The notes: generated by a model not told the origin, from the letters alone. A stretch of DNA of 64,000 nt from Catalinimonas alkaloidigena (GCF_029504655.1 NZ_JAQFIL010000001.1:5833001-5897000); one strand, 5' to 3'; counted from the first letter of the stretch, positions 26,238 to 36,073 are shown. Numbers and translations: made by a program.

Positions 26238-27520
26238 GTTTGCAAAAAGACAGAAGAAAGTGGTTGAAGACCAGCCTTTCAGCATCAGTAGGGGCAAGCC
26301 TTTCCCCTTCCCTACTTACCAAAGCAAAATCAGTCAATGCTAACTTTGGTGCTAAACCCACCGCTATTGTGGCTGGAGGCGGCGCAATGGGAAGCTGGAC
26401 TGCCTATTTTTTGCACAAAAATGGCTACGAAGTCAGCTTATGTGACCCCTGGGGAGCCGGGAACCCACGTGCCAGCTCAGGAGGGGAAAGCAGGCTAATT
26501 CGCTACCTGTACGGAGAAAACGAAGTCTACTTTCGCATGGCAATGCGAGCGATGAAACTCTGGAAACAGGAAGAGGTTCAGCTTGGTAAAAAGCTGCTCC
26601 ACCAAACGGGCATGCTCATTTTCTGCGAAATGCCTCATTATGAGTACGCTGAAATATCTCGCCCCTTTTATGAGAAGGAAGGTTTTGTGCTGGAAAAGAT
26701 TCCTGCCTCGGAACTCAAAAAGGCATACCCTTTTCTCAATACCGAAGAGCTCAATCATGCCATTTACGATCCTGATGCAGGTTATGTACTCGCTAAAGAA
26801 AGTTGCCGGGCCCTCAGCAATTTTATTGTGCAGGAAGGAGGAAAATCTGTTTTATCTACCGCTACTCCCACGAATTTTCAGAACGGGAAATTACAGGGCG
26901 TCCGCCTTTCTGACGGAAGCATCAAGCAGGCTGACACTTATGTTTTTGCCAATGGCCCATGGTTGAAGTATAGTTTCCCGGAACTTCTCTCAGAAAAGCT
27001 ACAGATTACGCGTCAGCCGGTATTTTTCTTCGGTGCGCCAGCAGATTTTGCCCAAAAGTTAGATAAACCTTTTCCTGTGTGGATGAATCGTGATACCGCT
27101 AATCAGGAAAGATCCTATGGGGTATATGAGTTGTCTTCCGGTACTTTCAAGTTTGCTTATACCCAACTGGAAGAACAGGAAATAAACCCCAGCCTAGATG
27201 ACAGACTTGTGCGTGATGATGAAATTGCGCACGCTCGCTACCTCATGGAGAAGCGCTTCGCTTTCATGAAAGACGCTCCTCTGATAGACGCCAAAGTTTG
27301 TCAGCATAGTAACACGCCGGATAAAAATTTTATACTAGATCATCATCCAGAAGCCAATAACCTGTGGATATTGGGAGGAGGCTCAGGACACGGGTTTAAG
27401 CATGGTCCGGTGATTGGTGAGCTTAGTAGTCAAAGTATACTTCAGCAAAAAAGTATTGAACCTGCTTTTTCTCTATCACGCTTACCTACGCTGGAAAGTT
27501 TCACTTCAGCACATAAGTAA
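26234..27520 (+). CDS. Exported FAD-dependent amine oxidoreductase, monomeric sarcosine oxidase-like
   Basis: A 428-aa DAO-family flavoenzyme. A twin-arginine leader (DRRKWLKTSLSAS) predicts folded export to the periplasm. The Rossmann motif is IVAGGGAMGSWTAYFL. The C-terminus has CQHSNTPDKNFILD, matching the CxYTxTPDxxF segment whose Cys binds FAD covalently in monomeric sarcosine and N-methyltryptophan oxidases, and GGGSGHGFKHGPVIGE. The reaction is probably oxidative removal of an N-methyl or amino group from a secondary amine, with H2O2 release. It overlaps the amidohydrolase by four bases; together they could hydrolyse an amide and oxidise the released amine. A SusCD pair follows. Confidence 0.85.
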   Translation: MSLQKDRRKWLKTSLSASVGASLSPSLLTKAKSVNANFGAKPTAIVAGGGAMGSWTAYFLHKNGYEVSLCDPWGAGNPRASSGGESRLIRYLYGENEVYFRMAMRAMKLWKQEEVQLGKKLLHQTGMLIFCEMPHYEYAEISRPFYEKEGFVLEKIPASELKKAYPFLNTEELNHAIYDPDAGYVLAKESCRALSNFIVQEGGKSVLSTATPTNFQNGKLQGVRLSDGSIKQADTYVFANGPWLKYSFPELLSEKLQITRQPVFFFGAPADFAQKLDKPFPVWMNRDTANQERSYGVYELSSGTFKFAYTQLEEQEINPSLDDRLVRDDEIAHARYLMEKRFAFMKDAPLIDAKVCQHSNTPDKNFILDHHPEANNLWILGGGSGHGFKHGPVIGELSSQSILQQKSIEPAFSLSRLPTLESFTSAHK

Positions 27521-27615
27521 TTTTGAAAAAACAAGTATTTCTGATATCATTATTTGATATTATTTTGTTTTACAGAATTAAATATTAAAAATAAGATATA
27601 TATCAATACCTTATA

Positions 27616-27646
27616 TTGATTTTGCCTAAGTAATCCTTTAGGTTTG
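27616..27646 (+). promoter_or_regulatory. Candidate promoter of the second susCD pair
   Basis: TTG at 27616-27618, then 20 bases, then TAGGTTTG at 27639-27646. This fits the Bacteroidota promoter form TTG-N19/21-TAnnTTTG and lies 140 bases before the SusC ATG, so susCD may be transcribed separately from the two enzymes upstream. Confidence 0.45.
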
Positions 27647-27786
27647 TCGCGCATAAACTTCTGCATTGTAGCAGTAGAAATTCAAACTACCTAACCTGAC
27701 AAGTAAAGCATTGTCCAGCCTGTTCATAGCTGCAAAAATCAAAACTCCCTAATTTTTCACATTTCACACTTAAACCCTAATTCACT

Positions 27787-30700
27787 ATGCAAGGAAACTC
27801 TACGCATTTTGGCAATCGCCGATGGCTCATTGGATGGATTGCTGTTCTTTTTATTTTATGCAATGCCACGACGGTTTGGGCTCAATCCAAAACCATCAGC
27901 GGGAAAGTGACTTCTACTGAAGAAGGAGAGGCACTACCGGGTGTAAACGTAGTGGTAAAAGGTACCACAAATGGTACGATCACTAACGTAGATGGCAGTT
28001 ATTCTCTTTCCATTGAACCAGATGCTGAAACCCTGGTTTTTTCGTTTATCGGATTGATAAGCCAGGAAGTAGCCATTGGCAATAAATCCGTAGTAGATGT
28101 TCAGATGTCTTCTGACACCAAGCAGCTTTCAGAAGTGGTAGTCACCGCACTGGGCTTCGAGGAAGATGCTGACAACAGCGGAGTAGCCTTCTCAAAAGTA
28201 GAAGGAGAGTCACTGGTAAAATCAGGGGAAAGCACGCTGATCAATGGTTTATCGGGCAAAGCTGCCGGGGTACAAATATCCCGTTCCAGCGGTGACCCGG
28301 GAGCAGGTACTTACATTCAGATTCGTGGACAAAACACGATCACCGGTGAGACGCAACCCCTCATTGTGATTGACGGAATCCCGATGAGCAATACCAATGG
28401 TGCTCCTAATGCTGATAAAGCCAACAGCGGCGAGAATACCGGAGGGGTAAGACAGCAGTCTCGCCTTAATGACATCAACCCTGCAGATATTGCTTCTATG
28501 CAGATTCTGAAAGGAGCATCTGCCGCAGCCCTCTGGGGTTCTCGTGCTGCCAATGGTGTGATTCTGATCACTACCAAAAAAGGCCGTGATGATGGCAAAG
28601 TAGATATCTCTTTCCGCTCTACCTTGTCATTGGATAAGGTGAATGTGCTTCATCCCTTGCAGAACAAATTCGGTCAGGGTGAAGGCGGTATCTACAGCCC
28701 CACATCTTCCCGTTCATTTGGTGACAAAATCTCTGAGCGTAGCGGTGGTGCTGATGTCCAGATCACCGATCCCGCAGCGGCAGGGTACTCAGGATTCTTT
28801 GAAGCTCCTGATGGTACTCGTTACTATGCCATACCTGCCGGCACTCCCGAAAATCCATCCGGAGGAAAGAACTCCACAGAAACTTTCAATAGCGTAAGAG
28901 AAGATCAGGTATTCCAGACCGGTTATTACCTGGACAATTACCTTAGCATCAGTGGAGGCAATGAGAACAGCAGGTTCTTCTTAAGTCTGGGTGACTTAAA
29001 CCAGGAAGGCATTTATGTTGGAGTAAGTGATTATCGCCGTAGTACAATCCGCCTCAATGCCGACCGTAAGTTTGGAGACATCCTTAAAGTGTCTGGGAAT
29101 GCGACTTACGCGCGTACTACATCAAACCGAATACAAACCGGCTCAAACGTAAACGGGCTCTACCTGGGTATGTTAAGGGCAGCACCTGATTTTAATGGCA
29201 CTGACTATATCGGAGACTATTACTCTTCTCCTGAAGCTGCCCCGGTGCCTAACAGCCAGCGATCATATCGCCGTTACCTGGGCAATGGTAATCCTATTTA
29301 TAATAATCCGCTGTGGACGATCAAAGAGCTACAAAACTCAACGCTGGTCAACCGCTTGATTATGAACAGTGAAGTTACGCTAAAACCCTTACAGTGGTTT
29401 GAGCTAATCGCCAGAGGTGGTGTGGATACTTATGATGATGTCAGAAAAACATACTTCCCCGTTAGTTCAGCCGGTTCCAACTATAATGGTAATTACCGGG
29501 AAGAGCTTTTCAAAGAAACACAGCTCAACTTTGACGTTATTGCTCGTTTCGACGCGATGCTCACTTCCAATATCAGCAGCAGTTATCTGGTAGGTTGGAA
29601 CATTAACGACCGTACCTATACCCGCCTGGGAGGTGAAATGCAGAACTTCCTGATTCCCGGTGGACCAAGTGATTTCTCCAATGCAGTGGGAGCCAATCGT
29701 TTCCCTGATGATACCGAGACGATCATCCGCAGTACCAGAACATACGGTACGGCTAACTTCGGGTTCTACGACCAGTTGTTCCTGAATATGACCGGGGCTT
29801 TTGAGTCAGCTTCTTCTTTCGGGGCCGATAATATGACATTCTTCTACCCTTCTGTAGATTTTGCCTGGCAGTTTACCGAATTACCCTTGATGCAAAACAT
29901 AGGCTTTTTGAGCTTCGGTAAGTTAAGAGGGGGATACGGAGAAGTAGGTGTTCAGCCTGACCCTCACCGTACCGGTACGGACTTTATCGCAGTAGATGAT
30001 GAGTTCGGAAGCTGGGGTTCGCTCCTATCCGGTGTAGGCTATGGCAACGGCGCTTTTGTGCAGAGCAATCAGCAGGGTGACCCTGACCTGAAGCCTGAGA
30101 TCAAAACAGAGTGGGAAATCGGAACGGACTTACGTTTCTTTAACGATCGCCTTACTGCCGGATTCACTTATTATGAAAACGAGATCAATGACCTATTACT
30201 GGAAGTATCAGTAGCACCTTCCATAGGGTTTACAGAAAGATATACGAACGCCGGTAGTATGGAGAATAAAGGGTGGGAAGCCGACTTGAGCTTAACCCTC
30301 TTCAGCAATAATGACTGGAATGTAAGCCTTTACGGTAATGCTAACCGAAACATCAACCGCGTAACCAGCCTTGGCTCCAGCGAAGGGGATGTCATTACGC
30401 TGGGGGGCTTCAGCACCTTGACCAGTTCAGTAGCAGCAGTAGGTTATCCGCTATCTTCACTATTTGGCGGTCAGTATGCCCGAAATACTGATGGTTCCCT
30501 TGATCTTACCGAAGACGGCTTCCCTAAGGTTGCTCCGGACTTTGGCATTATCGGAGATCCTAACCCTGACTGGCGTGGAGGCTTCGGTACTGCCATCTCC
30601 TGGAAAGGCTTCTCATTAGATGTATTGTTTGAAATATTCCAGGGCTCCAATTTTGCCCCTAACACCAAATCTGTACTTTATAACTTTGGTGTCCATGAAG

Positions 30701-31134
30701 ATACCGGAAACGAAATCATTGTTCCTGATGGTGGTTTGGTCAATTATGCGGGCAACACGATTCCTGAAGGCACTTTAGTAAGAGGAAATATACGTGATTT
30801 CGGAGGAGGTCCGGTAATACTGGATGAAAGCTGGTATACTACCTTGGGTCAGGGTTTTAGTAATTTGCAGGAGCAGTTTATCGTAGATGGAAGCTGGACC
30901 CGACTACGTCAGCTCTCTTTATCTTACCGTCTGAACACCCCGGGTTTCAGAGAAGCCACTAAACTGAAAGGCGTAGAGTTTTCTTTTACCGGCAGAAACC
31001 TGCTGCTCTGGACGGAGGTCGTAGGGATTGACCCTGAAACCTCACTGGATGGGGCTACCAACGCACGGGGGCAAGACTACTTCAATAATCCCGGCACCCA
31101 ATCTTATGTCTTCTCTATCAAAATTGACTACTAA
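27787..31134 (+). CDS. SusC/RagA TonB-dependent outer-membrane transporter
   Basis: A 1115-aa transporter, complete. A signal peptide (WLIGWIAVLFILCNATTVWAQ) is followed by a carboxypeptidase-D-like domain (ISGKVTSTEEGEALPGVNVV), the TonB box/plug region with SEVVVTALGFEED and the SusC hallmark SRAANGVILITTKKG. The rest is a 22-strand barrel with LKPEIKTEWEIGTDLRFF and a final strand ending FSIKIDY. It imports a large nutrient with energy from TonB. The SusD gene starts two bases after its stop. The upstream amidohydrolase and amine oxidase suggest that the cargo is an amide, peptide or N-methylated compound rather than a plain glycan; no glycoside hydrolase is nearby. Confidence 0.94.
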   Translation: MQGNSTHFGNRRWLIGWIAVLFILCNATTVWAQSKTISGKVTSTEEGEALPGVNVVVKGTTNGTITNVDGSYSLSIEPDAETLVFSFIGLISQEVAIGNKSVVDVQMSSDTKQLSEVVVTALGFEEDADNSGVAFSKVEGESLVKSGESTLINGLSGKAAGVQISRSSGDPGAGTYIQIRGQNTITGETQPLIVIDGIPMSNTNGAPNADKANSGENTGGVRQQSRLNDINPADIASMQILKGASAAALWGSRAANGVILITTKKGRDDGKVDISFRSTLSLDKVNVLHPLQNKFGQGEGGIYSPTSSRSFGDKISERSGGADVQITDPAAAGYSGFFEAPDGTRYYAIPAGTPENPSGGKNSTETFNSVREDQVFQTGYYLDNYLSISGGNENSRFFLSLGDLNQEGIYVGVSDYRRSTIRLNADRKFGDILKVSGNATYARTTSNRIQTGSNVNGLYLGMLRAAPDFNGTDYIGDYYSSPEAAPVPNSQRSYRRYLGNGNPIYNNPLWTIKELQNSTLVNRLIMNSEVTLKPLQWFELIARGGVDTYDDVRKTYFPVSSAGSNYNGNYREELFKETQLNFDVIARFDAMLTSNISSSYLVGWNINDRTYTRLGGEMQNFLIPGGPSDFSNAVGANRFPDDTETIIRSTRTYGTANFGFYDQLFLNMTGAFESASSFGADNMTFFYPSVDFAWQFTELPLMQNIGFLSFGKLRGGYGEVGVQPDPHRTGTDFIAVDDEFGSWGSLLSGVGYGNGAFVQSNQQGDPDLKPEIKTEWEIGTDLRFFNDRLTAGFTYYENEINDLLLEVSVAPSIGFTERYTNAGSMENKGWEADLSLTLFSNNDWNVSLYGNANRNINRVTSLGSSEGDVITLGGFSTLTSSVAAVGYPLSSLFGGQYARNTDGSLDLTEDGFPKVAPDFGIIGDPNPDWRGGFGTAISWKGFSLDVLFEIFQGSNFAPNTKSVLYNFGVHEDTGNEIIVPDGGLVNYAGNTIPEGTLVRGNIRDFGGGPVILDESWYTTLGQGFSNLQEQFIVDGSWTRLRQLSLSYRLNTPGFREATKLKGVEFSFTGRNLLLWTEVVGIDPETSLDGATNARGQDYFNNPGTQSYVFSIKIDY

Positions 31135-31136
31135 CT

Positions 31137-32600
31137 ATGAAAAAAATTGCGATATATCTTTTCTTGATTTGCTTCAGCTTCGCCTGCGAAAGCGTGGTTG
31201 AAGGCCTAAATGATGATCCTAATAATCCTTCAGATGCTCCTGCAGAGCTAATCTTTACGGGGGTTCAGATCGCCAACGCAACTACCCATGAAGGACTCAC
31301 TGCCCGCCTTGCGGCCATGTGGAGTAGCCAGATCAAAGGGGTAGACCGGCAGTGGGGCGACTTTCAGGCGTACAATGTGGGAGGCTCAAATTTCTCCAAC
31401 ATGTGGGATAATGTATACTATGGCACTTTGCGTAACTCTCGCCTGGTTTTAGACAAAGTAGAGCCCCAGGGCTTAAGGGTCTTTGCTGGTATGACCAAAG
31501 TAACGCAGGCTCACTGCATAGGCAATGCTACTGCGCTCTGGGGCGATGTCCCTTTCAGCCAGGCAGCCCTGATAGAAGAGTTTGAAACCCCGCTTTTTGA
31601 CCCTCAGTCAGATATCTATGCTGAGCTGCAAGCCCTGCTCGATGAAGCGATTGCCGACCTGGAAAGCGGGATTGGGATCCCCGGAAGCGGCACTGATATT
31701 TTCTATGATGCCTCCCCCAGTCTGTGGATAGAAGCTGCCTATACCCTAAAAGCACGCTTCTACATGGATACCAAGCAATATGATCTGGCTGCCCAGGCTG
31801 CTGAAAATGGGATCAGTACTTTTGCCAATTCCATGTATATGCCTCATGGTACTACCAATGACGTAGATATCAATATGTACTGGGACTTTCTTGGCCCTTC
31901 CCGCGGAGGGGATATCGCTGCTGAAGACGATCAGGGAGCTGCTTATCTGGTTGAGCTGCTCAATCCTGAAAGTACTGGCTATCGTGGTCACGCCAAAACG
32001 GATGAAAGTGCCCGCTTTAATTATTACTACGTATTGGCAGAAAACGCTCGTAACACGCCTGGTAAAACTGAGCCGAACACTTTCTCAACAGCCCTGGGCG
32101 ATACCGTTAATGGCTTCTTTGCACAGGATGCCTCTTTTCCTCTGATTACTTATCAGGAGAACTTACTTACTTTGGCTGAAACCGCTGTACGTAACGGAAG
32201 CTTTGATGAAGGCCTTGCTCACCTCAATGAATATAGAGCATTCCTGAATAGTGGAGGATATATTGATCCCACATATCAGGAGAGTTTCACCTTCTCATAT
32301 ATGCCATTTACAGCAGCAGATTTTGCCAGTGGAGGTATTGAAAACCCGGATGGGCTTTCAGATAGTGATGCGCTCCTGAAAGAGATTGTAGAAGAAAGGT
32401 ATGTAACATTCTACGGTCAAACTATTGCCTGGAATGATGAACGTCGCACCAGAGGATCGGTAACGGAAATTCCTATTAGTCCTAATATTGGCAATGAGCT
32501 TCCCTGGAGATTTATTTACTCGCAGGATGAGATCAATGGCAACCCTAATGTTCCTAAGCCTGTACCTGGCGCTTTCGTAAACATGAGCATATACGAATAG
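31137..32600 (+). CDS. SusD-like outer-membrane lipoprotein (SusD-like_2 type)
   Basis: A 487-aa lipoprotein with signal sequence ending FSFACES (Cys17). The mature start (GLNDDPNNPSDAPAELIFTG), the WGDVPFSQA motif and the C-terminal IVEERYVTFYGQTIAWNDERRTRG are typical of the SusD-like_2 subfamily, which pairs with SusC proteins often linked to peptide or non-glycan substrates. It forms the lid of the transporter encoded just upstream. A strong terminator follows, so this is the last gene of the unit. Confidence 0.92.
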   Translation: MKKIAIYLFLICFSFACESVVEGLNDDPNNPSDAPAELIFTGVQIANATTHEGLTARLAAMWSSQIKGVDRQWGDFQAYNVGGSNFSNMWDNVYYGTLRNSRLVLDKVEPQGLRVFAGMTKVTQAHCIGNATALWGDVPFSQAALIEEFETPLFDPQSDIYAELQALLDEAIADLESGIGIPGSGTDIFYDASPSLWIEAAYTLKARFYMDTKQYDLAAQAAENGISTFANSMYMPHGTTNDVDINMYWDFLGPSRGGDIAAEDDQGAAYLVELLNPESTGYRGHAKTDESARFNYYYVLAENARNTPGKTEPNTFSTALGDTVNGFFAQDASFPLITYQENLLTLAETAVRNGSFDEGLAHLNEYRAFLNSGGYIDPTYQESFTFSYMPFTAADFASGGIENPDGLSDSDALLKEIVEERYVTFYGQTIAWNDERRTRGSVTEIPISPNIGNELPWRFIYSQDEINGNPNVPKPVPGAFVNMSIYE

Positions 32601-32624
32601 CAAAAGAAAGCGTAGAACTTATAC

Positions 32625-32654
32625 AGCCCCGGAACTAACCGGGGCTTTTTTTTA
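32625..32654 (+). terminator. Strong Rho-independent terminator after susD
   Basis: AGCCCCGG at 32625-32632 pairs with CCGGGGCT at 32639-32646, followed by a run of Ts to 32654. It ends the amidohydrolase/oxidase/susCD region. Confidence 0.92.
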
Positions 32655-33027
32655 CTTTGTACTGCTTAAAGATACATTCGGAAGACTTTACTAATACTTT
32701 TCCTTGAACCTACTAATTAAAGTCCTTCTATTTCAGAATAAAGTACTGAAACCTCTGCTTTATTTTTTGATTCCTACTGTTAATTTGTATTATTATAACG
32801 ATTTATGTTGAAAGATTTAAAAAAGCTTTACCGGTTTCGGTACTGCTTTTTTTTATTCACCATTTTTCCGCAAGTATTATTTCACCTCAGCTATCTGCAT
32901 GTTCGCTTCCTCAATGGCAAATAATTCCGCTGGAACGAAAACTTTTTTATTGTCTAATTTCAGTATTTTGATTAATCTTAATCGCTGATGCTCAGCATTA
33001 AATCACTTATATTTTATTTACTCAACT
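32655..33027. other. AT-rich spacer before mscL
   Basis: Nothing gene-like is seen. The segment is AT-rich and must hold the mscL promoter; no clear TAnnTTTG box with a matching TTG was found. Confidence 0.5.
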
Positions 33028-33456
33028 ATGGGAATCGTTAAAGAATTTAAAGCATTTGCCATGAAGGGCAACATCATTGACCTGGCCGTAGCGGTCGTCA
33101 TTGGCGCTGCTTTTGGTAAGATCGTTTCCTCTTTTGTCAATGATATCCTTATGCCTCCAATCGGCCTGTTGCTGGGCGGCGTTGATTTTACCAACCTGGC
33201 TATCGTGCTCAAAGCAGGTACCGAAGGCGTAGATCCTGTCACGCTCAATTATGGTATGTTCCTTCAGACCGTGACTGACTTTCTGATCATTGCGGTTAGT
33301 GTATTTATGGTGATCAAAGTTTACCAGAGGATGCAAAAAAAGAAGGAAGCAGTTCCAACACCGCCGCCACCTCCTACTTTGCAGGAATCTTTACTCATAG
33401 AGATAAGAGATTTGCTCAAAGAGGAACGCAATAAGCCTATCCCTCCTCTGGTATAA
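33028..33456 (+). CDS. mscL: Large-conductance mechanosensitive channel MscL
   Basis: A 142-aa inner-membrane channel that opens under membrane tension to release solutes on osmotic downshock. The N-terminal amphipathic helix and first membrane helix read [29 protein letters not shown], the MscL signature; [17 protein letters not shown] is the periplasmic turn, the second helix is [20 protein letters not shown], and a cytoplasmic helix rich in Lys/Glu follows a proline stretch. Length is normal for the family. It appears to be a single-gene unit. Confidence 0.96.
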   Translation: MGIVKEFKAFAMKGNIIDLAVAVVIGAAFGKIVSSFVNDILMPPIGLLLGGVDFTNLAIVLKAGTEGVDPVTLNYGMFLQTVTDFLIIAVSVFMVIKVYQRMQKKKEAVPTPPPPPTLQESLLIEIRDLLKEERNKPIPPLV

Positions 33457-33501
33457 GTATATCATGATGCCCTCTATATAAAATTAGAGGGCCATCTTTA
33501 A

Positions 33502-33862
33502 ATTGCCTGCCTGCTGATACAAGCCGATAACAATCTTGCTCTATTTACCATCATGCTTTTTGCTGCGGCTCTGGGCATGCTAGGTGAACGCCGCAGGTGA
33601 TTTGGTAAAATTTCCGGCATTATTGTCACCATTTTCTTTACCATTCTGCTGGTGATGCTACTTGCTTCACGTTTGCTGAACATTAGCCTGGAAGCACTAC
33701 CCTTCGCCTCCGTTGCCAACGTAGGAGGTAATGCTACTTCTGCTCCTATGGCTACCACCTTTGGACTAAGAAAAAGCCATTACTCCCGCTGTGCTGATGG
33801 GGACTTCAGGCAATGTCATTGGCACTTTTGTAGGCATCGGGATTGGCCTGCCCCTTCGCTAA
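33502..33862 (+). pseudogene. Remnant of a DUF819-family membrane transporter gene
   Basis: The first frame reads NNLALFTIMLFAAALGMLGERRR, then a TGA at 33598-33600, then FGKISGIIVTIFFTILLVMLLASRLL and LEALPFASVANVGGNATSAPM. After a frame change near 33780 it continues as TPAVLMGTSGNVIGTFVGIG and ends in TAA at 33862. These blocks match the beginning and end of DUF819 proteins (about 390 aa); the middle is missing. So there is an internal deletion, a nonsense codon and a frameshift, and the gene is clearly dead. Family call from motif memory. Confidence 0.65.
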
Positions 33863-33915
33863 GCCCTTTGTTCAGATGAGCATAAAGCGTAAATTTCACC
33901 TAAAGTCTTGTGCTT

Positions 33916-34668
33916 ATGAAAGCTGATGAACGCTTTACCAACAGAGTAGAGAACTACCATCTTTACCGTCCTACTTATGCTGATAAATTGCTGAAAGATC
34001 TGGAAAATCTTAAAAACCCATCCGGAGTAAACAGAATTGCTGAGATTGGATCAGGTACCGGAATACTAAGTAAGCAACTACTACAAGCAGAATGGGGAGT
34101 GACAGGTATTGAGCCTAATGATGCCATGCGTACAGTGGCAGAAGCGAAGCTTAAGCAGTTTCCTGATTTCTACAGTATCAAAGGCTCCGCTGAAACGACT
34201 ACTTTAGCTGCTGACAGCATCGGTATAGTATTGGCAGCCCAGGCATTTCACTGGTTTGACCCGGAGGCTGCCCGGAAAGAATTTATGCGTATCCTCAGAG
34301 CAAAGGGTAAAGTGGTGCTGGTATGGAATATTCGGCAGCATTCCACAGAATTTCTGAAAGCTTATGAAGATTTTCTACATCGCTACTCTACAGATTACCA
34401 ATTGGTGGATCATCAGCGTTTTGACTGGAAAGGAGTAGCATATTTTTTCAGGAATCAATATCAGCGTAAGGAAGCTCCTAATTCGCAACTCATGGACTGG
34501 CAGCATCTCTGGGGCTACTATAAGTCCTGCTCCTATGCCTTAACACAAGAGCATACTGATTTTGATCAAAGTAAAACAGCACTGCATAAAATCTTTGATA
34601 AGTATGCCCGGCGAGGACATGTTGATATGTTTTTCCACACCATCTGGTACAAAGGGAGCTTATCTTAG
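33916..34668 (+). CDS. Class I SAM-dependent methyltransferase (methyltransferase 11 type)
   Basis: A 250-aa cytoplasmic methyltransferase. The SAM-binding glycine loop is AEIGSGTGILSKQL, the acidic end of strand 2 is GIEPNDAMR, and the QAFHWFDPEAARKEFMRIL segment is typical of the UbiE/BioC-like group. The start was set at the ATG at 33916; a GTG two codons earlier is in frame. The C-terminal 80 residues probably define the substrate, which is unknown. No neighbour is obviously linked. Confidence 0.87.
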   Translation: MKADERFTNRVENYHLYRPTYADKLLKDLENLKNPSGVNRIAEIGSGTGILSKQLLQAEWGVTGIEPNDAMRTVAEAKLKQFPDFYSIKGSAETTTLAADSIGIVLAAQAFHWFDPEAARKEFMRILRAKGKVVLVWNIRQHSTEFLKAYEDFLHRYSTDYQLVDHQRFDWKGVAYFFRNQYQRKEAPNSQLMDWQHLWGYYKSCSYALTQEHTDFDQSKTALHKIFDKYARRGHVDMFFHTIWYKGSLS

Positions 34669-34731
34669 CGCTCCATCTTCAACAAAACCTATTGTATATC
34701 AGCAGATTTCGTAACAGAATCATAGTTTTTG

Positions 34732-35379
34732 CTAAAAATTATATCGGATACCCCCACCCCCTTGCAAACGTAAAAACAGAGGATCATCAAGTAGTTCTAC
34801 GAACAATGTGATATCTGCAAATAAGGATAAGGGTACATCATGAAAGGTATAATCCAAGCCCGCTGTAAAATCAGCGCCAAAATCCACGTCGGTTACAGAT
34901 TCCCAACGATCTCTCCTGTCATTATTGCGCCAGTAACGATAGCGGTAATCTACGGTAGTAGAATGCAGTTGCCCTCCTAAACCTACATACCAGGCTAAGT
35001 CATCATTTCCATCAATAGGAATTTGCTTAAACGACAGATAATGTAGCTGTAAGCTTACTGCAGAACGAAAGCGACTATCCAGATAAACGTAACTTTCAAA
35101 ATATTTATCGTTATCAAACTCTCTTCTAGCACTAAAGTTCCCCATTCCGCTGCGGCCTATACTAAGTTCAAGCGCTCTGCTTCCCAAAAACCTTTTTACA
35201 GTAAGTCCTGTTGGATCGCCTACTCTCAGGCCTATTCCCCACTGATAAGCAGTGTGAGGTGTATTAAGTTGCTGAACAGCTTTATGCTCTTCAACCGGCT
35301 CCGTATGCATGGCCAATAGCTGTGCCTGTAGTCGAAACCCGATCACTAAAAATATCATAACACTGAATACTTTTTTCAT
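34732..35379 (-). CDS. Outer-membrane beta-barrel protein
   Basis: A 215-aa exported protein: signal peptide KVFSVMIFLVIGFRLQAQ, then alternating hydrophobic and polar residues in strand-length blocks (QWGIGLRVGDPTGLTVKRFL, ELSIGRSGMGNFSAR, DLAWYVGLGGQLH, SLFADITLFVELLDD) and a terminal Phe (GGGIRYNF), the usual outer-membrane assembly signal. It predicts a small 8-strand barrel. No specific function is recognised. Confidence 0.75.
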   Translation of the reverse strand: MKKVFSVMIFLVIGFRLQAQLLAMHTEPVEEHKAVQQLNTPHTAYQWGIGLRVGDPTGLTVKRFLGSRALELSIGRSGMGNFSARREFDNDKYFESYVYLDSRFRSAVSLQLHYLSFKQIPIDGNDDLAWYVGLGGQLHSTTVDYRYRYWRNNDRRDRWESVTDVDFGADFTAGLDYTFHDVPLSLFADITLFVELLDDPLFLRLQGGGGIRYNF

Positions 35380-35511
35380 CTCTTGCTATATTTAGTATAA
35401 TATAAGTCACCCAAAAATAGACTCTTCTGAAATAGTAATTAATGGTTAAAAAGATAGAATATTACATAATCACCAGACCGTAGTTTACTTGATCACTTCT
35501 CACCTCTTAGC

Positions 35512-35898
35512 ATGATAACTATGGATGCGGTAGACACATTTATTCAGGAAAAACAAGGACAGCAAAAACTTATTCTGCGACATCTTCACAACCTGCTGAC
35601 CGATAATCCGGGTGTAAGTCCGAAGCTCAGATTTAAGATCCCTTTTTACTACCGGAAGAGTTGGATTTGTTACCTGAACCCGGTGAAAAATGAAGGTATT
35701 GAGCTTGTTTTTCTCAGGGCTAATGAGTTATCTAATGAGCAGGGGCTATTAGAAAGCAGAGGACGTAAGCAGGTCAAAGGGGTTATTTTTTATAAGCTTA
35801 ACGAAATCCCGGAACAGGCAATACATGAGGTCGTGCAGGAAGCCCTCTTGCTGGATGAAAGTATACCTTACTCTTCAAAAAGGAAGAAGTTCCGCTAA
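35512..35898 (+). CDS. DUF1801-family small protein
   Basis: A 128-aa cytoplasmic protein with the DUF1801 pattern: TFIQEKQGQQKLILRHLHNLL, then LRFKIPFYYRKSWICYLNP, GIELVFLRANEL and a C-terminal helix with IPEQAIHEVVQEALLLDE. The fold is related to YdhG-like iron-chaperone/frataxin-like proteins, but the function of this group is not established. Convergent with the disrupted DUF6940-type gene downstream. Confidence 0.75.
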   Translation: MITMDAVDTFIQEKQGQQKLILRHLHNLLTDNPGVSPKLRFKIPFYYRKSWICYLNPVKNEGIELVFLRANELSNEQGLLESRGRKQVKGVIFYKLNEIPEQAIHEVVQEALLLDESIPYSSKRKKFR

Positions 35899-36054
35899 CT
35901 ACTATCCCAAGGTGTGTCAAATGCTCAACTTACGATAAGGGTCAAACTGATAATACTTAGGCCGGGAGTCCAGGCGAATGTGCAGCCAGTATACTCCCAA
36001 GCCAGAAGTACTCATCCAAAGTAGCTTTTGACTTACTTTTTCTTCTACTAATTT

Positions 36055-36073
36055 AACTCAAGTTGCGAATTAA
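36055..36073 (+). repeat. Left terminal inverted repeat of the IS982-family element
   Basis: AACTCAAGTTGCGAATTAA, sharing the core AAGTTG with the right end. Confidence 0.7.

Noticed and set aside
27787..32600. A glycan utilisation locus around the second susCD
   Set aside because: No glycoside hydrolase, polysaccharide lyase or sulfatase lies nearby; the linked enzymes point to an amide or amine substrate.
33498..33758. 86-codon minus-strand frame after mscL
   Set aside because: The plus strand of the same bases reads as DUF819 fragments, which explains the sequence better.
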